64,000 bases of DNA from an uncultured Paludibaculum sp. (GTDB lineage Bacteria; Acidobacteriota; Terriglobia; Bryobacterales; Bryobacteraceae): positions 3,382,001-3,446,000 of the forward strand of contig NZ_OY762267.1 of the NCBI RefSeq assembly GCF_963665245.1. The letters are read 5' to 3'. The notes beneath the pieces are model-generated. The model was not told the origin of the DNA, ran no database searches, and was given only the letters and a program-made list of their open reading frames with translations. Shown one piece after another: positions 1 through 7,658 of the stretch. Both the position numbers and the translations under genes were made by a program. The number at the start of each line of letters is the position of its first letter. Position 1 is the stretch's first letter.

Positions 1-933
1 ATGGCTTGTCTCGTCCTCTTCCGCGATAACGGCTGGCCCTTCCGCAAGGACCTCCTCGGTTGGCCCGCCATTGCCTTGTTCACCCTCTCCGCCCTTCTCA
101 TCGGGGCCCTCGCCCGTGAGATGCGAGAGATGGTCTCCGACAGCATTCTCGTCGCTCGCAATTTCTATGGAGAACTGCGCGTCAAACAGTACGACGGAAT
201 ATACGATTGGGACGGCCACCGTTCGCTGGTCCACGGCTCCATCAACCATGGCGAGGAGTACACCCATCCTGCCCGGCGCAAGGAGATCGCCACCTACTAT
301 TGCCCGGACACCGCCCTCGGCCTCGTCATGGGCACCCGATCCATCGGCCAGATCCAGCGCGTAGCCGTGATCGGACTGGGAACCGGCACCATCGCCGCCT
401 ATTCGCGCATGGGCGATCTCTATCGCTTCTACGAAATCAACCCTCTGGTGCGTAAGATTTCCAATGAACAGTTTTGGTATCTGAGCACGGCTGAAGGTCT
501 TGTCGAGATCGCCATGGGCGACGCCCGTCTGTCGCTGGAACGGGAACCCGTCCAGAACTTCGACACCATCGCCGTCGACGCCTTCTCCAGCGACTCCATC
601 CCCGTCCACCTCCTCACACGCGAGGCGATGCTCCTGTACTTCCACCACCTCAAGCCCGACGGCGTCTTGGCCGTTCACATCTCCAACCGCTACATCGACC
701 TCAAACCCGTCCTCGAGCGGGCCGCGCAATCCATCGGGAAGTCGGCCCTGATCGTCGAGACGGACGATGACGAGGAAGGGAAGTGCTATGGCACCACCTG
801 GGTACTCATCACGGGCAATAAGGACTTGCTGGAGAGGCCGGAATTCAAGAAAGCGGGAACGCCGCCGACGCCCGCCCCCTGGCTTCCGGTTTGGACCGAC
901 GACTACTCCAACATCTACAAAGTGCTGAAGTAG
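1..933 (+). CDS. Spermidine synthase-like methyltransferase-fold protein, C-terminal part (5' end outside window)
   Basis: The visible 310 residues open with a hydrophobic segment (about residues 24-38), followed by a Rossmann-type aminopropyl/methyltransferase domain. A glycine-rich nucleotide loop, IGLGTG, lies near residue 124, an acidic YEINP strand near 144, a GDAR segment near 175 and DAFSSDSIP near 193. This order matches spermidine synthase-like domains fused behind membrane segments in many bacteria. In those fused proteins polyamine synthesis is often unproven, so the substrate is unknown. The window starts exactly on an in-frame ATG, but the leading membrane segment suggests a longer protein that begins upstream. 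The fold is clear; the exact reaction is inferred. Confidence 0.75.
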   Translation: MACLVLFRDNGWPFRKDLLGWPAIALFTLSALLIGALAREMREMVSDSILVARNFYGELRVKQYDGIYDWDGHRSLVHGSINHGEEYTHPARRKEIATYYCPDTALGLVMGTRSIGQIQRVAVIGLGTGTIAAYSRMGDLYRFYEINPLVRKISNEQFWYLSTAEGLVEIAMGDARLSLEREPVQNFDTIAVDAFSSDSIPVHLLTREAMLLYFHHLKPDGVLAVHISNRYIDLKPVLERAAQSIGKSALIVETDDDEEGKCYGTTWVLITGNKDLLERPEFKKAGTPPTPAPWLPVWTDDYSNIYKVLK

Positions 934-994
934 CACCCGGGCATGATCCGAAAGCTGATGCCTCCACGAGACCGATGGTACTCTGTAAGGTGCA

Positions 995-1216
995 ATGACC
1001 AAGGTCGAGGTTCAATACGAGTTCACTGCCCCCTTCCAGGAGGCCTGGACGGAGGCGATTGAGCGATTGCATGGGGTCTACGGGATGCAGATGATCCAAC
1101 TGTCTCCGCAATTGGACGGCCTCAAAATCGGCTACGACGCCTCGCGGCTCAAACTCACCGATGTCGAGAACCGGTTACGTCACGCCGGGTTACCGGTGCG
1201 TCGCGTCGAGGCCTGA
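995..1216 (+). CDS. Small HMA-like domain protein without metal-binding cysteines
   Basis: A 73-residue protein whose predicted strand-helix-strand-strand-helix-strand order resembles a heavy-metal-associated (HMA) fold. The CxxC metal-binding pair is absent (there is no cysteine at all), so copper or mercury binding is not supported. It lies between the spermidine synthase-like gene and the MscS gene on the same strand, 27 bp ahead of the latter, so it may be co-transcribed. Function unknown; the fold assignment is inference from the pattern only. Confidence 0.5.
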   Translation: MTKVEVQYEFTAPFQEAWTEAIERLHGVYGMQMIQLSPQLDGLKIGYDASRLKLTDVENRLRHAGLPVRRVEA

Positions 1217-1243
1217 CCCGCAAGGCGCGCCGAGGGGTGGGCC

Positions 1244-2341
1244 ATGAGCGACAATTTGCCGGAAGTCGTCCACTTTTACCGGGAATGGCATGGGGCCGGC
1301 CGCTTCCTCGTAGTATGGCTCAGCATCACCTGCATCTTCTGGCTCGTCAAGGACTTAGTCCTTCGGATGATGCGGCGGGCGGCGGCCCGCACGGAAACCA
1401 GGATCGACGACGAGGTGGTGTCGGCGCTCGCCTGGCCACTGCGGTTCTGGACCATCCTGGCCGCTCTGATCGTGGCGGTCAGAGATCTGGATGAACGCGA
1501 CCTGCCCAAGTCGTTCCAGGAACTGATTTCGGGCGTCATGATCGTGCTTGTGGCCGTCTCGTTCACGATGGCGGCCTCCCGGGTCTCCGCACTACTATTG
1601 CAGTATTACCTGGCACGAAGCGGTTCCGGCCAGCAGGTGACGACCCTGACGCGGACCGTGCTGCGGGTGATCTGGCTGATCCCCTCGGTGTTGGTGATCC
1701 TGAACATGCTTCAGATCAATCTGGCGCCGGCCTTGACGGCCTTGGGCGTCGGCGGCCTAGCGGTCAGCTTGGCCATGCAGGGGACTTTGGCCAACCTGTT
1801 CTCCGGCTTCTACGTCAGCATGGCGGGCAACATCCACCGGGGCGATTTCATCCGGCTGGACAACGGGCAGGAGGGCTATGTGGAGGATATCCGCTGGCGC
1901 ATCACCACGTTGCGAGCGTTGTCGAACAACCTGGTGATTATCCCAAACGCCAAATTGGCTGAAGCCGTCGTGACCAACTTCACTTACCCGGAGCCGCGGA
2001 TGGCTACATCCATAGCCGTCGGCGTGAGCTACTCGAGCGATATTGATCAGGTGACGGAGATCCTATTGGAAGAAGCGCGGGCGGCAGTAGGGGAAGTGGA
2101 AGGTCTGCTGGCCGAACCAAGCCCTTCGGTGCGGTTCAACCCGGGATTTGGAGCGTCGTCACTGGACTTCACGCTGGCGGTGCACGTCACGAAGTTCGAA
2201 CGCCAGTTCGCCGTCCAGGACACGCTGCGACGCCGTATTTTCAAGCGGTTCCAGAAAGAAGGGATTGCGATTCCGTTCCCGGTCCAGACGCTGGACATCG
2301 CACCCGGCCTTCTGAGGAAGGCTCTCGAGCGGGACAGATAA
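1244..2341 (+). CDS. MscS-family small-conductance mechanosensitive channel
   Basis: A 365-residue inner-membrane protein. Hydrophobic segments lie near residues 15-40, 60-80 and 85-110. The pore helix typical of MscS follows (about 165-195), rich in Gly and Ala with LGVGGLAVSLAMQG and then LANLFSGF, and the cytosolic beta domain after it carries GDFIRL, GYVEDI and IPNAKL. These are family hallmarks. Such channels open on membrane tension and release osmolytes during hypo-osmotic shock. Length is typical for the compact class. The stop is 14 bp from the convergent repeat protein downstream. No accessory ligand domain is visible, so this is a plain MscS-type channel. Confidence 0.9.
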   Translation: MSDNLPEVVHFYREWHGAGRFLVVWLSITCIFWLVKDLVLRMMRRAAARTETRIDDEVVSALAWPLRFWTILAALIVAVRDLDERDLPKSFQELISGVMIVLVAVSFTMAASRVSALLLQYYLARSGSGQQVTTLTRTVLRVIWLIPSVLVILNMLQINLAPALTALGVGGLAVSLAMQGTLANLFSGFYVSMAGNIHRGDFIRLDNGQEGYVEDIRWRITTLRALSNNLVIIPNAKLAEAVVTNFTYPEPRMATSIAVGVSYSSDIDQVTEILLEEARAAVGEVEGLLAEPSPSVRFNPGFGASSLDFTLAVHVTKFERQFAVQDTLRRRIFKRFQKEGIAIPFPVQTLDIAPGLLRKALERDR

Positions 2342-2355
2342 GTGGCTTCTACGCC

Positions 2356-2934
2356 TTAGTGTAGTTTCTTGCCGGCCTTCTGCATACCCTCTCCGGTCTT
2401 CTCTATTCCTTTCCCCACTGCACCGATACCCTTCTTGATGCCCCGGCCGGTGGCCTTGGCTGCATCTGTCGTGGCATCGGCCGTGGCCCCGGCTACCTCT
2501 TTGGTCTTGCGGCCGGTGGCCTTGGCCGCATCCGTGGTGGCATTGGTGGCCTTTTTGGCGCCGGAAGCGGTGGCCTTGCCGGCGTCGGAGGTCGCGTCTG
2601 CCGTGGCCCCGGCTACCTCTTTGGTTTTGCGGCCGGTAGCTTTGGCGGCATCGGTGGTGGCATTGGTCGCCTTTTTAGTTCCGGATGCGGTGGCGTGAGC
2701 GGCGTCTGACGTGGCGTCGGCCGTAGCTCCGGCAGCCTGCTTCGTCTTGCGACCGGTGGCCTTGGCGGCGTCGGAGGTGGCATTGGCCGTGGCCTTAGCG
2801 GCTTTCTCGGTGGCAGTAGCACCTTTGACCAGGGGGCCATCGTCTTTCTTGGCTTCCTTCTTCTCCTGGGCGCCCAAAGAAAAGAAGGCGATGGTCGCGA
2901 ACGTGGAGACAGCGAGGATGCGGCGAAACATCAT
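2356..2934 (-). CDS. Secreted Ala/Thr/Lys-rich repeat protein (LEA/histone H1-like composition)
   Basis: A 192-residue protein with an N-terminal signal peptide (MMFRRILAVS followed by a hydrophobic stretch to about residue 22). The rest is almost all Ala, Thr, Lys, Asp and Gly. The body holds three tandem units of 40 residues, visible in DNA as an exact 120-bp period (matching sites at 2486, 2606 and 2726). Each unit repeats TDAAKATGRKTK, AGATADAT and ATASG-KKATNAT. The C-terminus is glycine/lysine-rich with GIKKGIGAVGKGIEKTGEGM. The pattern resembles LEA-like or H1-like low-complexity amphipathic repeats in secreted or periplasmic proteins. No enzymatic motif is seen. It is transcribed divergently from rpmH. 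Function unknown; a stress or surface role is only a guess. Confidence 0.65.
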   Translation of the reverse strand: MMFRRILAVSTFATIAFFSLGAQEKKEAKKDDGPLVKGATATEKAAKATANATSDAAKATGRKTKQAAGATADATSDAAHATASGTKKATNATTDAAKATGRKTKEVAGATADATSDAGKATASGAKKATNATTDAAKATGRKTKEVAGATADATTDAAKATGRGIKKGIGAVGKGIEKTGEGMQKAGKKLH

Positions 2935-2977
2935 ATCTATTTATGCCGTCAATACTTTTCAGTTGCAAGGGCCACGT

Positions 2978-3007
2978 TTGACACCCGCGACGGTCTAAAC
3001 CTATACT
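2978..3007 (+). promoter_or_regulatory. Sigma70-type promoter for rpmH-rnpA-yidD-yidC cluster
   Basis: TTGACA at 2978-2983 and TATACT at 3002-3007 are separated by 18 bp. The first hexamer is a perfect match to the housekeeping consensus and the second differs at one position. Expected transcription start is near 3014, giving an 80-90 nt leader before rpmH. No other near-consensus pair was noticed in the gap between the divergent repeat protein and rpmH. Confidence 0.6.
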
Positions 3008-3097
3008 GGAAGTTCAGCCTGCAAGGGCTAGGGATATCTTTGTGCTTGTGCACGGGCCATCCCCACCGAGCCCGCTGGGACACCCAAAGGTAGCAGA

Positions 3098-3268
3098 ATG
3101 CCGAAGAGAACATTTCAGCCGAATAATTTTAAGCGTGCGAAGGCGCATGGCTTCAGAGCCCGCATGAAGACGAAGAACGGCCGCGCCGTGCTGGCCCGCC
3201 GCCGCGCCAGGGGCCGTCACAAGCTGACAGTCAGTGACGAACGCGCCATCCGCTACAACGAACGCTAA
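3098..3268 (+). CDS. rpmH: 50S ribosomal protein L34
   Basis: A 56-residue, Arg/Lys-rich protein starting [10 protein letters not shown] and containing the L34 signature [20 protein letters not shown]34 is a small protein of the large ribosomal subunit. The tail (about residues 41-56, ending IRYNER) is a little longer than the 44-46 residues usual in many bacteria. A weak AAAGG ribosome-binding site lies 7 bp upstream of the ATG. It is the first gene of the cluster behind the promoter at 2978-3007, and its 3' end overlaps the start of rnpA. Identification is certain. Confidence 0.97.
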   Translation: MPKRTFQPNNFKRAKAHGFRARMKTKNGRAVLARRRARGRHKLTVSDERAIRYNER

Positions 3269-3632
3269 TTCCAGTCGTCCTGACGGGGCCCGACTGACGC
3301 TGCCGAAAAGCCGGCGGTTGTTGAAGTCGGTCGAGTTCCGGCAAGTGTACGACAACGGATTCAAAGTACCCTGCCCTTGTTTCGTGGCCTTTTGCTGGAA
3401 GAGTTCGCAGCCGGACGGACCGAAGGTCGGGTTCACGGCGCCTCGAGCATTGGGCAAAGCGACAGTTCGCAACCGAATGAAGCGCCGGGTCCGAGAGACA
3501 ATTCGCCGCAGATTCCCCACGTTGGGTGCTCAATGGCACATCGTGGTGAATCTGCGGCGTACGAGTTTGACCGCGCCTCAATCCCAGTTGGACAGCGAAG
3601 TAGAGAAGGTAATTGCGCGATGCAATGGCTGA
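3234..3632 (+). CDS. rnpA: Ribonuclease P protein component
   Basis: A 132-residue basic protein. It has the RNase P protein layout: [20 protein letters not shown] near residues 23-42, [15 protein letters not shown] near 67-81 (the family writes this as ..ALGkAVxRNRxKR), then [10 protein letters not shown]. It is the protein subunit that helps the catalytic RNA mature tRNA 5' ends. The GTG at 3234 overlaps rpmH by 35 bp. An overlapping or nested rpmH-rnpA arrangement is known in other bacteria, but a later start near the LPKSRR segment cannot be excluded. It overlaps yidD by 13 bp. Confidence 0.92.
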   Translation: MTNAPSATTNANSSRPDGARLTLPKSRRLLKSVEFRQVYDNGFKVPCPCFVAFCWKSSQPDGPKVGFTAPRALGKATVRNRMKRRVRETIRRRFPTLGAQWHIVVNLRRTSLTAPQSQLDSEVEKVIARCNG

Positions 3633-3829
3633 TCCTCGCCCTACTGTCCGGCTACAAGAGCTGGATATCTCCTTTATTACCTTCCGCTTGCCGATTCCAT
3701 CCCACATGCAGTGAATACATGATGCAGGCCGTTAGAAAGCACGGCGTGCTGCGTGGCATATGGATGGGTTTGCGGCGGCTGGCCCGCTGTCACCCCTGGA
3801 ACCCTGGCGGGCTCGATCCCGTAGTCTGA
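3620..3829 (+). CDS. yidD: Membrane protein insertion efficiency factor YidD
   Basis: A 69-residue protein starting [20 protein letters not shown] with the family core [15 protein letters not shown] (three-Cys/His pattern) and [11 protein letters not shown] near the end. YidD proteins are small membrane-associated helpers that sit between rnpA and yidC and assist insertion of inner-membrane proteins. Length and motif order are normal. The ATG at 3620 lies inside the 3' end of rnpA, consistent with translational coupling, and the stop is 25 bp from yidC. Confidence 0.95.
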   Translation: MQWLILALLSGYKSWISPLLPSACRFHPTCSEYMMQAVRKHGVLRGIWMGLRRLARCHPWNPGGLDPVV

Positions 3830-3854
3830 GCAGCACCTCGAGAAAGAGAGACGA

Positions 3855-5591
3855 ATGGCCGACGACACCAACGGCGCTTCCAAGAAGCCGAGCACCGGAC
3901 AGAAGAAGGAACTCAGCATGGAGATTCGGCTCCTGCTGGCGTTTGGCTTGATGGGAATCGTGCTGTTCGTCACGCAGTACCTGATGCCGAAGCAGGCTGC
4001 GAAGCCGGTGGTGGAGCAGTCGGCGCAGACGGCGCAGCAGGCTCCGGCGCAAAAGCAGGCGGAGCCGCCGGCGGTGGCACCGAAGCCCGCAACACCCACC
4101 AAGCCTGGCGCGCAAAAGCCGGAAGCCGTGGCGGCGGTGTCGAGCCAGAAGGAAGAGCTGCACGTCATCGATACGGAAAACTATAGAATCACGTTTTCCA
4201 ATCAGGGCGCCTCCATCCACAGCTGGATCCTGAAGAAATACAAGGACAACCAGGGCAAGCCGGTGGAATTGGTCAGCAGTACAGCCGCCCCCAAGGTGGG
4301 CTGGCCGTTCAGCTACATTTTCCCAGGCCAGAAGCCGTCGACGAATCTGAATGGTGCCCTGTTCGCCGTGAAGCAACCGGATCCGGCAACCTTGGAGTTC
4401 GAATACTCCGACGGCACGACAACGGCCAGGAAGACCTTCCATTTCGACCCCAAAACCTACAAATCGCTATTCCGGTCCGAAGTGACGGGTGGTGGCAAGG
4501 GCATTTCGCACCAACTGGCTTGGCGCGGCGGGTTTGGTGACCGGTCGGTCCACAACGCTCCGGACCTCCAGAAGAGCGTCCACTATGACGCGGCGAAGGC
4601 GAAGCTGGTGGAAGAGGGGTCGGGCTCGGCCTCGAAGGGGCCGGTTACGGTCTCGGGTTCGTTCCATTTCGCCGGCATTGAGGACACCTTCTTCGCGGCG
4701 GTTGTATTGCCGGAGCCCGGCAGCACGATGGAGATGACCACGTGGCAGGATCACATCGTGCCCGTGGCCGGCGCCGAGGAGAAGCCGCACGTCGGCATCT
4801 CATTGGGTGGGAAGGACATCAACGAAGCGCTGCTGTTTGTCGGCCCGAAGGACACAAGCATCCTGCGGTCAACCGATCCCAAGCTGGAAACCATGATCGA
4901 CTGGGGTTGGTTCTGGTTCATTGCGAAGCCGCTGTTTCTGGCTCTGCATTGGGCGAACGACAACCTGACGAACAATTGGGGCTGGGCCATTGTTTTTGCC
5001 ACAGTGATCATCAATCTGTTGATGCTGCCGATGCGGTTCTCGCAGTTGCGCAGTTCGCAGAAGATGGCGAAGTTGCAGCCGGAACTGCAGGCAATCCAGG
5101 CCCGGTACAAAGACATTTCGATGAAGGACCCTCGCAAGCAGAAGCAAAACGAGGAGACGATGGCTTTGTATCAGAAGCACGGGATCAACCCGGTGGGCGG
5201 CTGTGTGCCGCTGCTGCTACAGATGCCGTTTTTCATTGCGTTCTTCAAGGTGCTCTCGGTCGCGATCGAGTTGCGCGGTGCGCAGTGGCTTTGGGTCACG
5301 GATCTGTCCCAGCCGGAAACCATCCCGATCCGCATCCTGCCGGTTACAATGTTGATTACTCAGGTGGGCATGCAGAGGATGACGCCGGCGGTGGGCGCCG
5401 ATCCGCAGCAGCAGAAGCTGATGATGTACATGATGCCCATCATGATGACGTTCATGTTCTACGGCGCATCCAGCGGGCTGGTGTTATACTGGCTCACTGG
5501 CAACGTGGTAGGCATCGCCCAGCAATATTTCTTTAACAAGGCAGCAGCGAAACCTGCGCCACCCCAGGTCATCATTCCAAAGAAGAAATAG
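3855..5591 (+). CDS. yidC: Membrane protein insertase YidC
   Basis: A 578-residue insertase of the Gram-negative (OxaI/YidC) type. A first membrane segment near residues 17-36 is followed by an Ala/Pro/Lys-rich linker (about 40-95). The large periplasmic beta-sandwich domain follows (about 100-340). The conserved C-terminal core starts around WGWFWFIAKPLF (near 350), with NWGWAIVFATVIINLLM, a KMAKLQPELQAIQARYKD cytosolic loop and GGCVPLLLQMPFFIAFFKVL. It ends in a lysine-rich IPKKK tail. It inserts and folds inner-membrane proteins with or without SecYEG. It lies in the standard rpmH-rnpA-yidD-yidC-khpB-mnmE order. Confident identification. Confidence 0.97.
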   Translation: MADDTNGASKKPSTGQKKELSMEIRLLLAFGLMGIVLFVTQYLMPKQAAKPVVEQSAQTAQQAPAQKQAEPPAVAPKPATPTKPGAQKPEAVAAVSSQKEELHVIDTENYRITFSNQGASIHSWILKKYKDNQGKPVELVSSTAAPKVGWPFSYIFPGQKPSTNLNGALFAVKQPDPATLEFEYSDGTTTARKTFHFDPKTYKSLFRSEVTGGGKGISHQLAWRGGFGDRSVHNAPDLQKSVHYDAAKAKLVEEGSGSASKGPVTVSGSFHFAGIEDTFFAAVVLPEPGSTMEMTTWQDHIVPVAGAEEKPHVGISLGGKDINEALLFVGPKDTSILRSTDPKLETMIDWGWFWFIAKPLFLALHWANDNLTNNWGWAIVFATVIINLLMLPMRFSQLRSSQKMAKLQPELQAIQARYKDISMKDPRKQKQNEETMALYQKHGINPVGGCVPLLLQMPFFIAFFKVLSVAIELRGAQWLWVTDLSQPETIPIRILPVTMLITQVGMQRMTPAVGADPQQQKLMMYMMPIMMTFMFYGASSGLVLYWLTGNVVGIAQQYFFNKAAAKPAPPQVIIPKKK

Positions 5592-5612
5592 AAAGCAGCT
5601 ACGGTTTGGCTC

Positions 5613-6263
5613 ATGAGCAACCGGAATTACACAGTTGAAACGGTAGGCGATGATGTCGCCGACTTCCTGGACGCCGTCCTGGATGCCGCGGACTTCGACG
5701 TCGAATATGAGATCCTGGACGGCCACGAGGCGGGCAGCTACTTTGAGAAGCCTACCCTGGTGGTGAAGTTCTCAGGGCCCGACCTCGAGTTCCTAATGAA
5801 CAACAAGGGCGAGTCGCTGCTCGCCTTGGAGCAGTTGACGCAGGAGGTGCTCAAAATGGCCCCTGACGAACATGCTCTGTTGTGCTTTGATGCCAATGAC
5901 TACCGGTTGCTGCGGCAGGAAGAGCTGCGCCTGAGCGCGCTGACGGTGGCGGAGCGGGTGAGGGAGTCGAACGTCCCTTATCGGTTCAACCCGATGAGCA
6001 GCCGCGAGCGGCGACTGATTCATCTGGCGATGCGCGACCAGACGGACCTGCGCAGCGAGAGCGCCGGTGTCGGCCCAGGCCGGCATGTCGTCATCTATCC
6101 GGCGGGCATGGCTTCACTGCCCGATCCTCCCCCAACCGCCATGCTGCCACCACGCCGTCCGAGCGGACCCGGTGGGGATCGCCGGGGCGGAGACCGTGGT
6201 GGAGACCGTCGCGGCGGCGGCCGTGATCGCGATCGTGGTCCACGGCGCGGCCCGCGGCGCTAA
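5613..6263 (+). CDS. khpB: KhpB/Jag-type RNA-binding protein (KH-R3H)
   Basis: A 216-residue protein 21 bp downstream of yidC. The N-terminal part (about 1-80) fits the KH domain of Jag/KhpB proteins and contains NNKGESLLALEQLTQEVLK. The R3H domain follows (about 100-150) with NPMSSRERRLIHLAM, the usual arginine-and-histidine single-strand nucleic-acid motif. The Jag_N domain common in Firmicutes is absent. The last 40 residues are a Gly/Arg/Asp repeat tail (GGDRGGDRRGGG type), likely disordered and RNA-binding. Family members bind RNA and affect cell envelope control; the target here is unknown. Position between yidC and mnmE supports the call. Confidence 0.88.
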   Translation: MSNRNYTVETVGDDVADFLDAVLDAADFDVEYEILDGHEAGSYFEKPTLVVKFSGPDLEFLMNNKGESLLALEQLTQEVLKMAPDEHALLCFDANDYRLLRQEELRLSALTVAERVRESNVPYRFNPMSSRERRLIHLAMRDQTDLRSESAGVGPGRHVVIYPAGMASLPDPPPTAMLPPRRPSGPGGDRRGGDRGGDRRGGGRDRDRGPRRGPRR

Positions 6264-6278
6264 TTCTACAACTGTCGA

Positions 6279-7631
6279 GTGTCTACACGGGATACGATTG
6301 TCGCCATCTCGACTCCTCCGGGGGCGGGTGGCCTGGGTGTCGTGCGCCTATCGGGCAGCGACGCCCGGAGCGTGGCCGAAGGGCTGCTTCGATTTGCTGG
6401 TGGTGTCGAGTGGAAGCCATGGACCGCTGCCCTGGCTGAACTGCTGGATGAGGCGGGCAACACGGTGGACCAGGTCGTCGTGACCTATTTCGCGGCGCCC
6501 CGATCTTATACCGCGGAAGACGTCGTGGAAATCGCCTGCCACGGATCACCGGTCGTGCTGCGGCATTGTGTCGCCCGTGCCATGCACGGCGGCGCGCGTC
6601 CGGCGGAACCGGGCGAGTTCACTCTCCGGGCTTACCTCAACGGACGCATCGACTTACCGCAGGCCGAGGCGGTACACGACCTGATCGCGGCCACGACCCT
6701 GCACCAGGCGCGGATCGCCGCTCAGCAAATGGAAGGGTCCGTTTCGCGAGCGATTGCGCCGTTGAAGGCGCAGTTGGTCGAACTGATTGCGCTGCTGGAG
6801 GCCGGCATCGATTTTGCCGAGGACGATGTCAGCGTGGCGTCGAGCGAGCAAATTCTCGGCCGGATCAGGCCCATCTCCCTGGGGCTCAGCAAACTTGTCG
6901 ACAGTTTCCGATTCGGGAAGTTAGTACATGACGGGCTGACGCTGGCCGTCGTCGGGCGACCCAATGTGGGGAAGAGCAGTCTCTTCAATGCGTTGTTGCA
7001 GCGGGACCGGGCCATTGTCACCGATATACCGGGAACGACACGAGATACGGTGTCCGAGATATTCGCACTGGAAGGGATCCCCGTTCGGCTCGTTGACACC
7101 GCGGGGATCAGGGCGAGCGTGGATGTCGTGGAGAAACTGGGCATCGAGCGCAGCTTTCAGGCGATGGCTGATGCCGATATTACTATAGTAGTAATTGATC
7201 TAGCGCGTGAGGTCGAAGAAGAGGACAGGCAACTGCTGCGGCGAGCGGGCGGCCAGGGTCTGCACATCGTGGTAGGGAACAAGGCCGATCTGGTCGCGGA
7301 CGTTCCGGGGGATCTGGAGTTGCTGCCGGTTTCAGCCAAGACAGGTCAGGGGATCGAGGAGTTGCGCAGGCGCCTGATCACGTTGATCGCTCCGGATGGA
7401 TTTGCCTCGCCTCAGGCCGGGCTCATCACCAGCGTGCGCCATGAACTACTTTTGAAGGAGAGCCTGGAATCCCTGCAACGTACTGTGAATGCAATAGATT
7501 TCGGATTACCTCACGAGATGCTACTGCTGGATTGCTATGCGGCGCTGCGGCCGTTGGATGCGTTGACCGGAGCTACCACGGCGGACGACATCCTGAACCA
7601 TATCTTCTCGACGTTCTGCATCGGGAAGTAG
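6279..7631 (+). CDS. mnmE: tRNA uridine-5-carboxymethylaminomethyl modification GTPase MnmE
   Basis: A 450-residue protein starting at a GTG 15 bp after khpB. Visible parts are an N-terminal tetrahydrofolate-binding domain ([22 protein letters not shown], residues 4-25), a helical region, and an inserted G domain with GRPNVGKSS (about 226), the switch TTRDT, DTAG (about 273) and NKAD (about 332). It ends with the conserved FCIGK that carries the essential cysteine. With MnmG it installs the cmnm5 group on wobble uridine of certain tRNAs. MnmG is not in the window. All key motifs are intact and length is normal. Confidence 0.97.
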   Translation: MSTRDTIVAISTPPGAGGLGVVRLSGSDARSVAEGLLRFAGGVEWKPWTAALAELLDEAGNTVDQVVVTYFAAPRSYTAEDVVEIACHGSPVVLRHCVARAMHGGARPAEPGEFTLRAYLNGRIDLPQAEAVHDLIAATTLHQARIAAQQMEGSVSRAIAPLKAQLVELIALLEAGIDFAEDDVSVASSEQILGRIRPISLGLSKLVDSFRFGKLVHDGLTLAVVGRPNVGKSSLFNALLQRDRAIVTDIPGTTRDTVSEIFALEGIPVRLVDTAGIRASVDVVEKLGIERSFQAMADADITIVVIDLAREVEEEDRQLLRRAGGQGLHIVVGNKADLVADVPGDLELLPVSAKTGQGIEELRRRLITLIAPDGFASPQAGLITSVRHELLLKESLESLQRTVNAIDFGLPHEMLLLDCYAALRPLDALTGATTADDILNHIFSTFCIGK

Positions 7632-7658
7632 CTGCCTTATTCCTCATCTGTAGTATTT

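Noticed and set aside
71..751. Several 70-97 codon frames inside the spermidine-synthase-like gene
   Set aside because: They are shadow frames of a clear coding region with no ribosome-binding site and low-complexity content.
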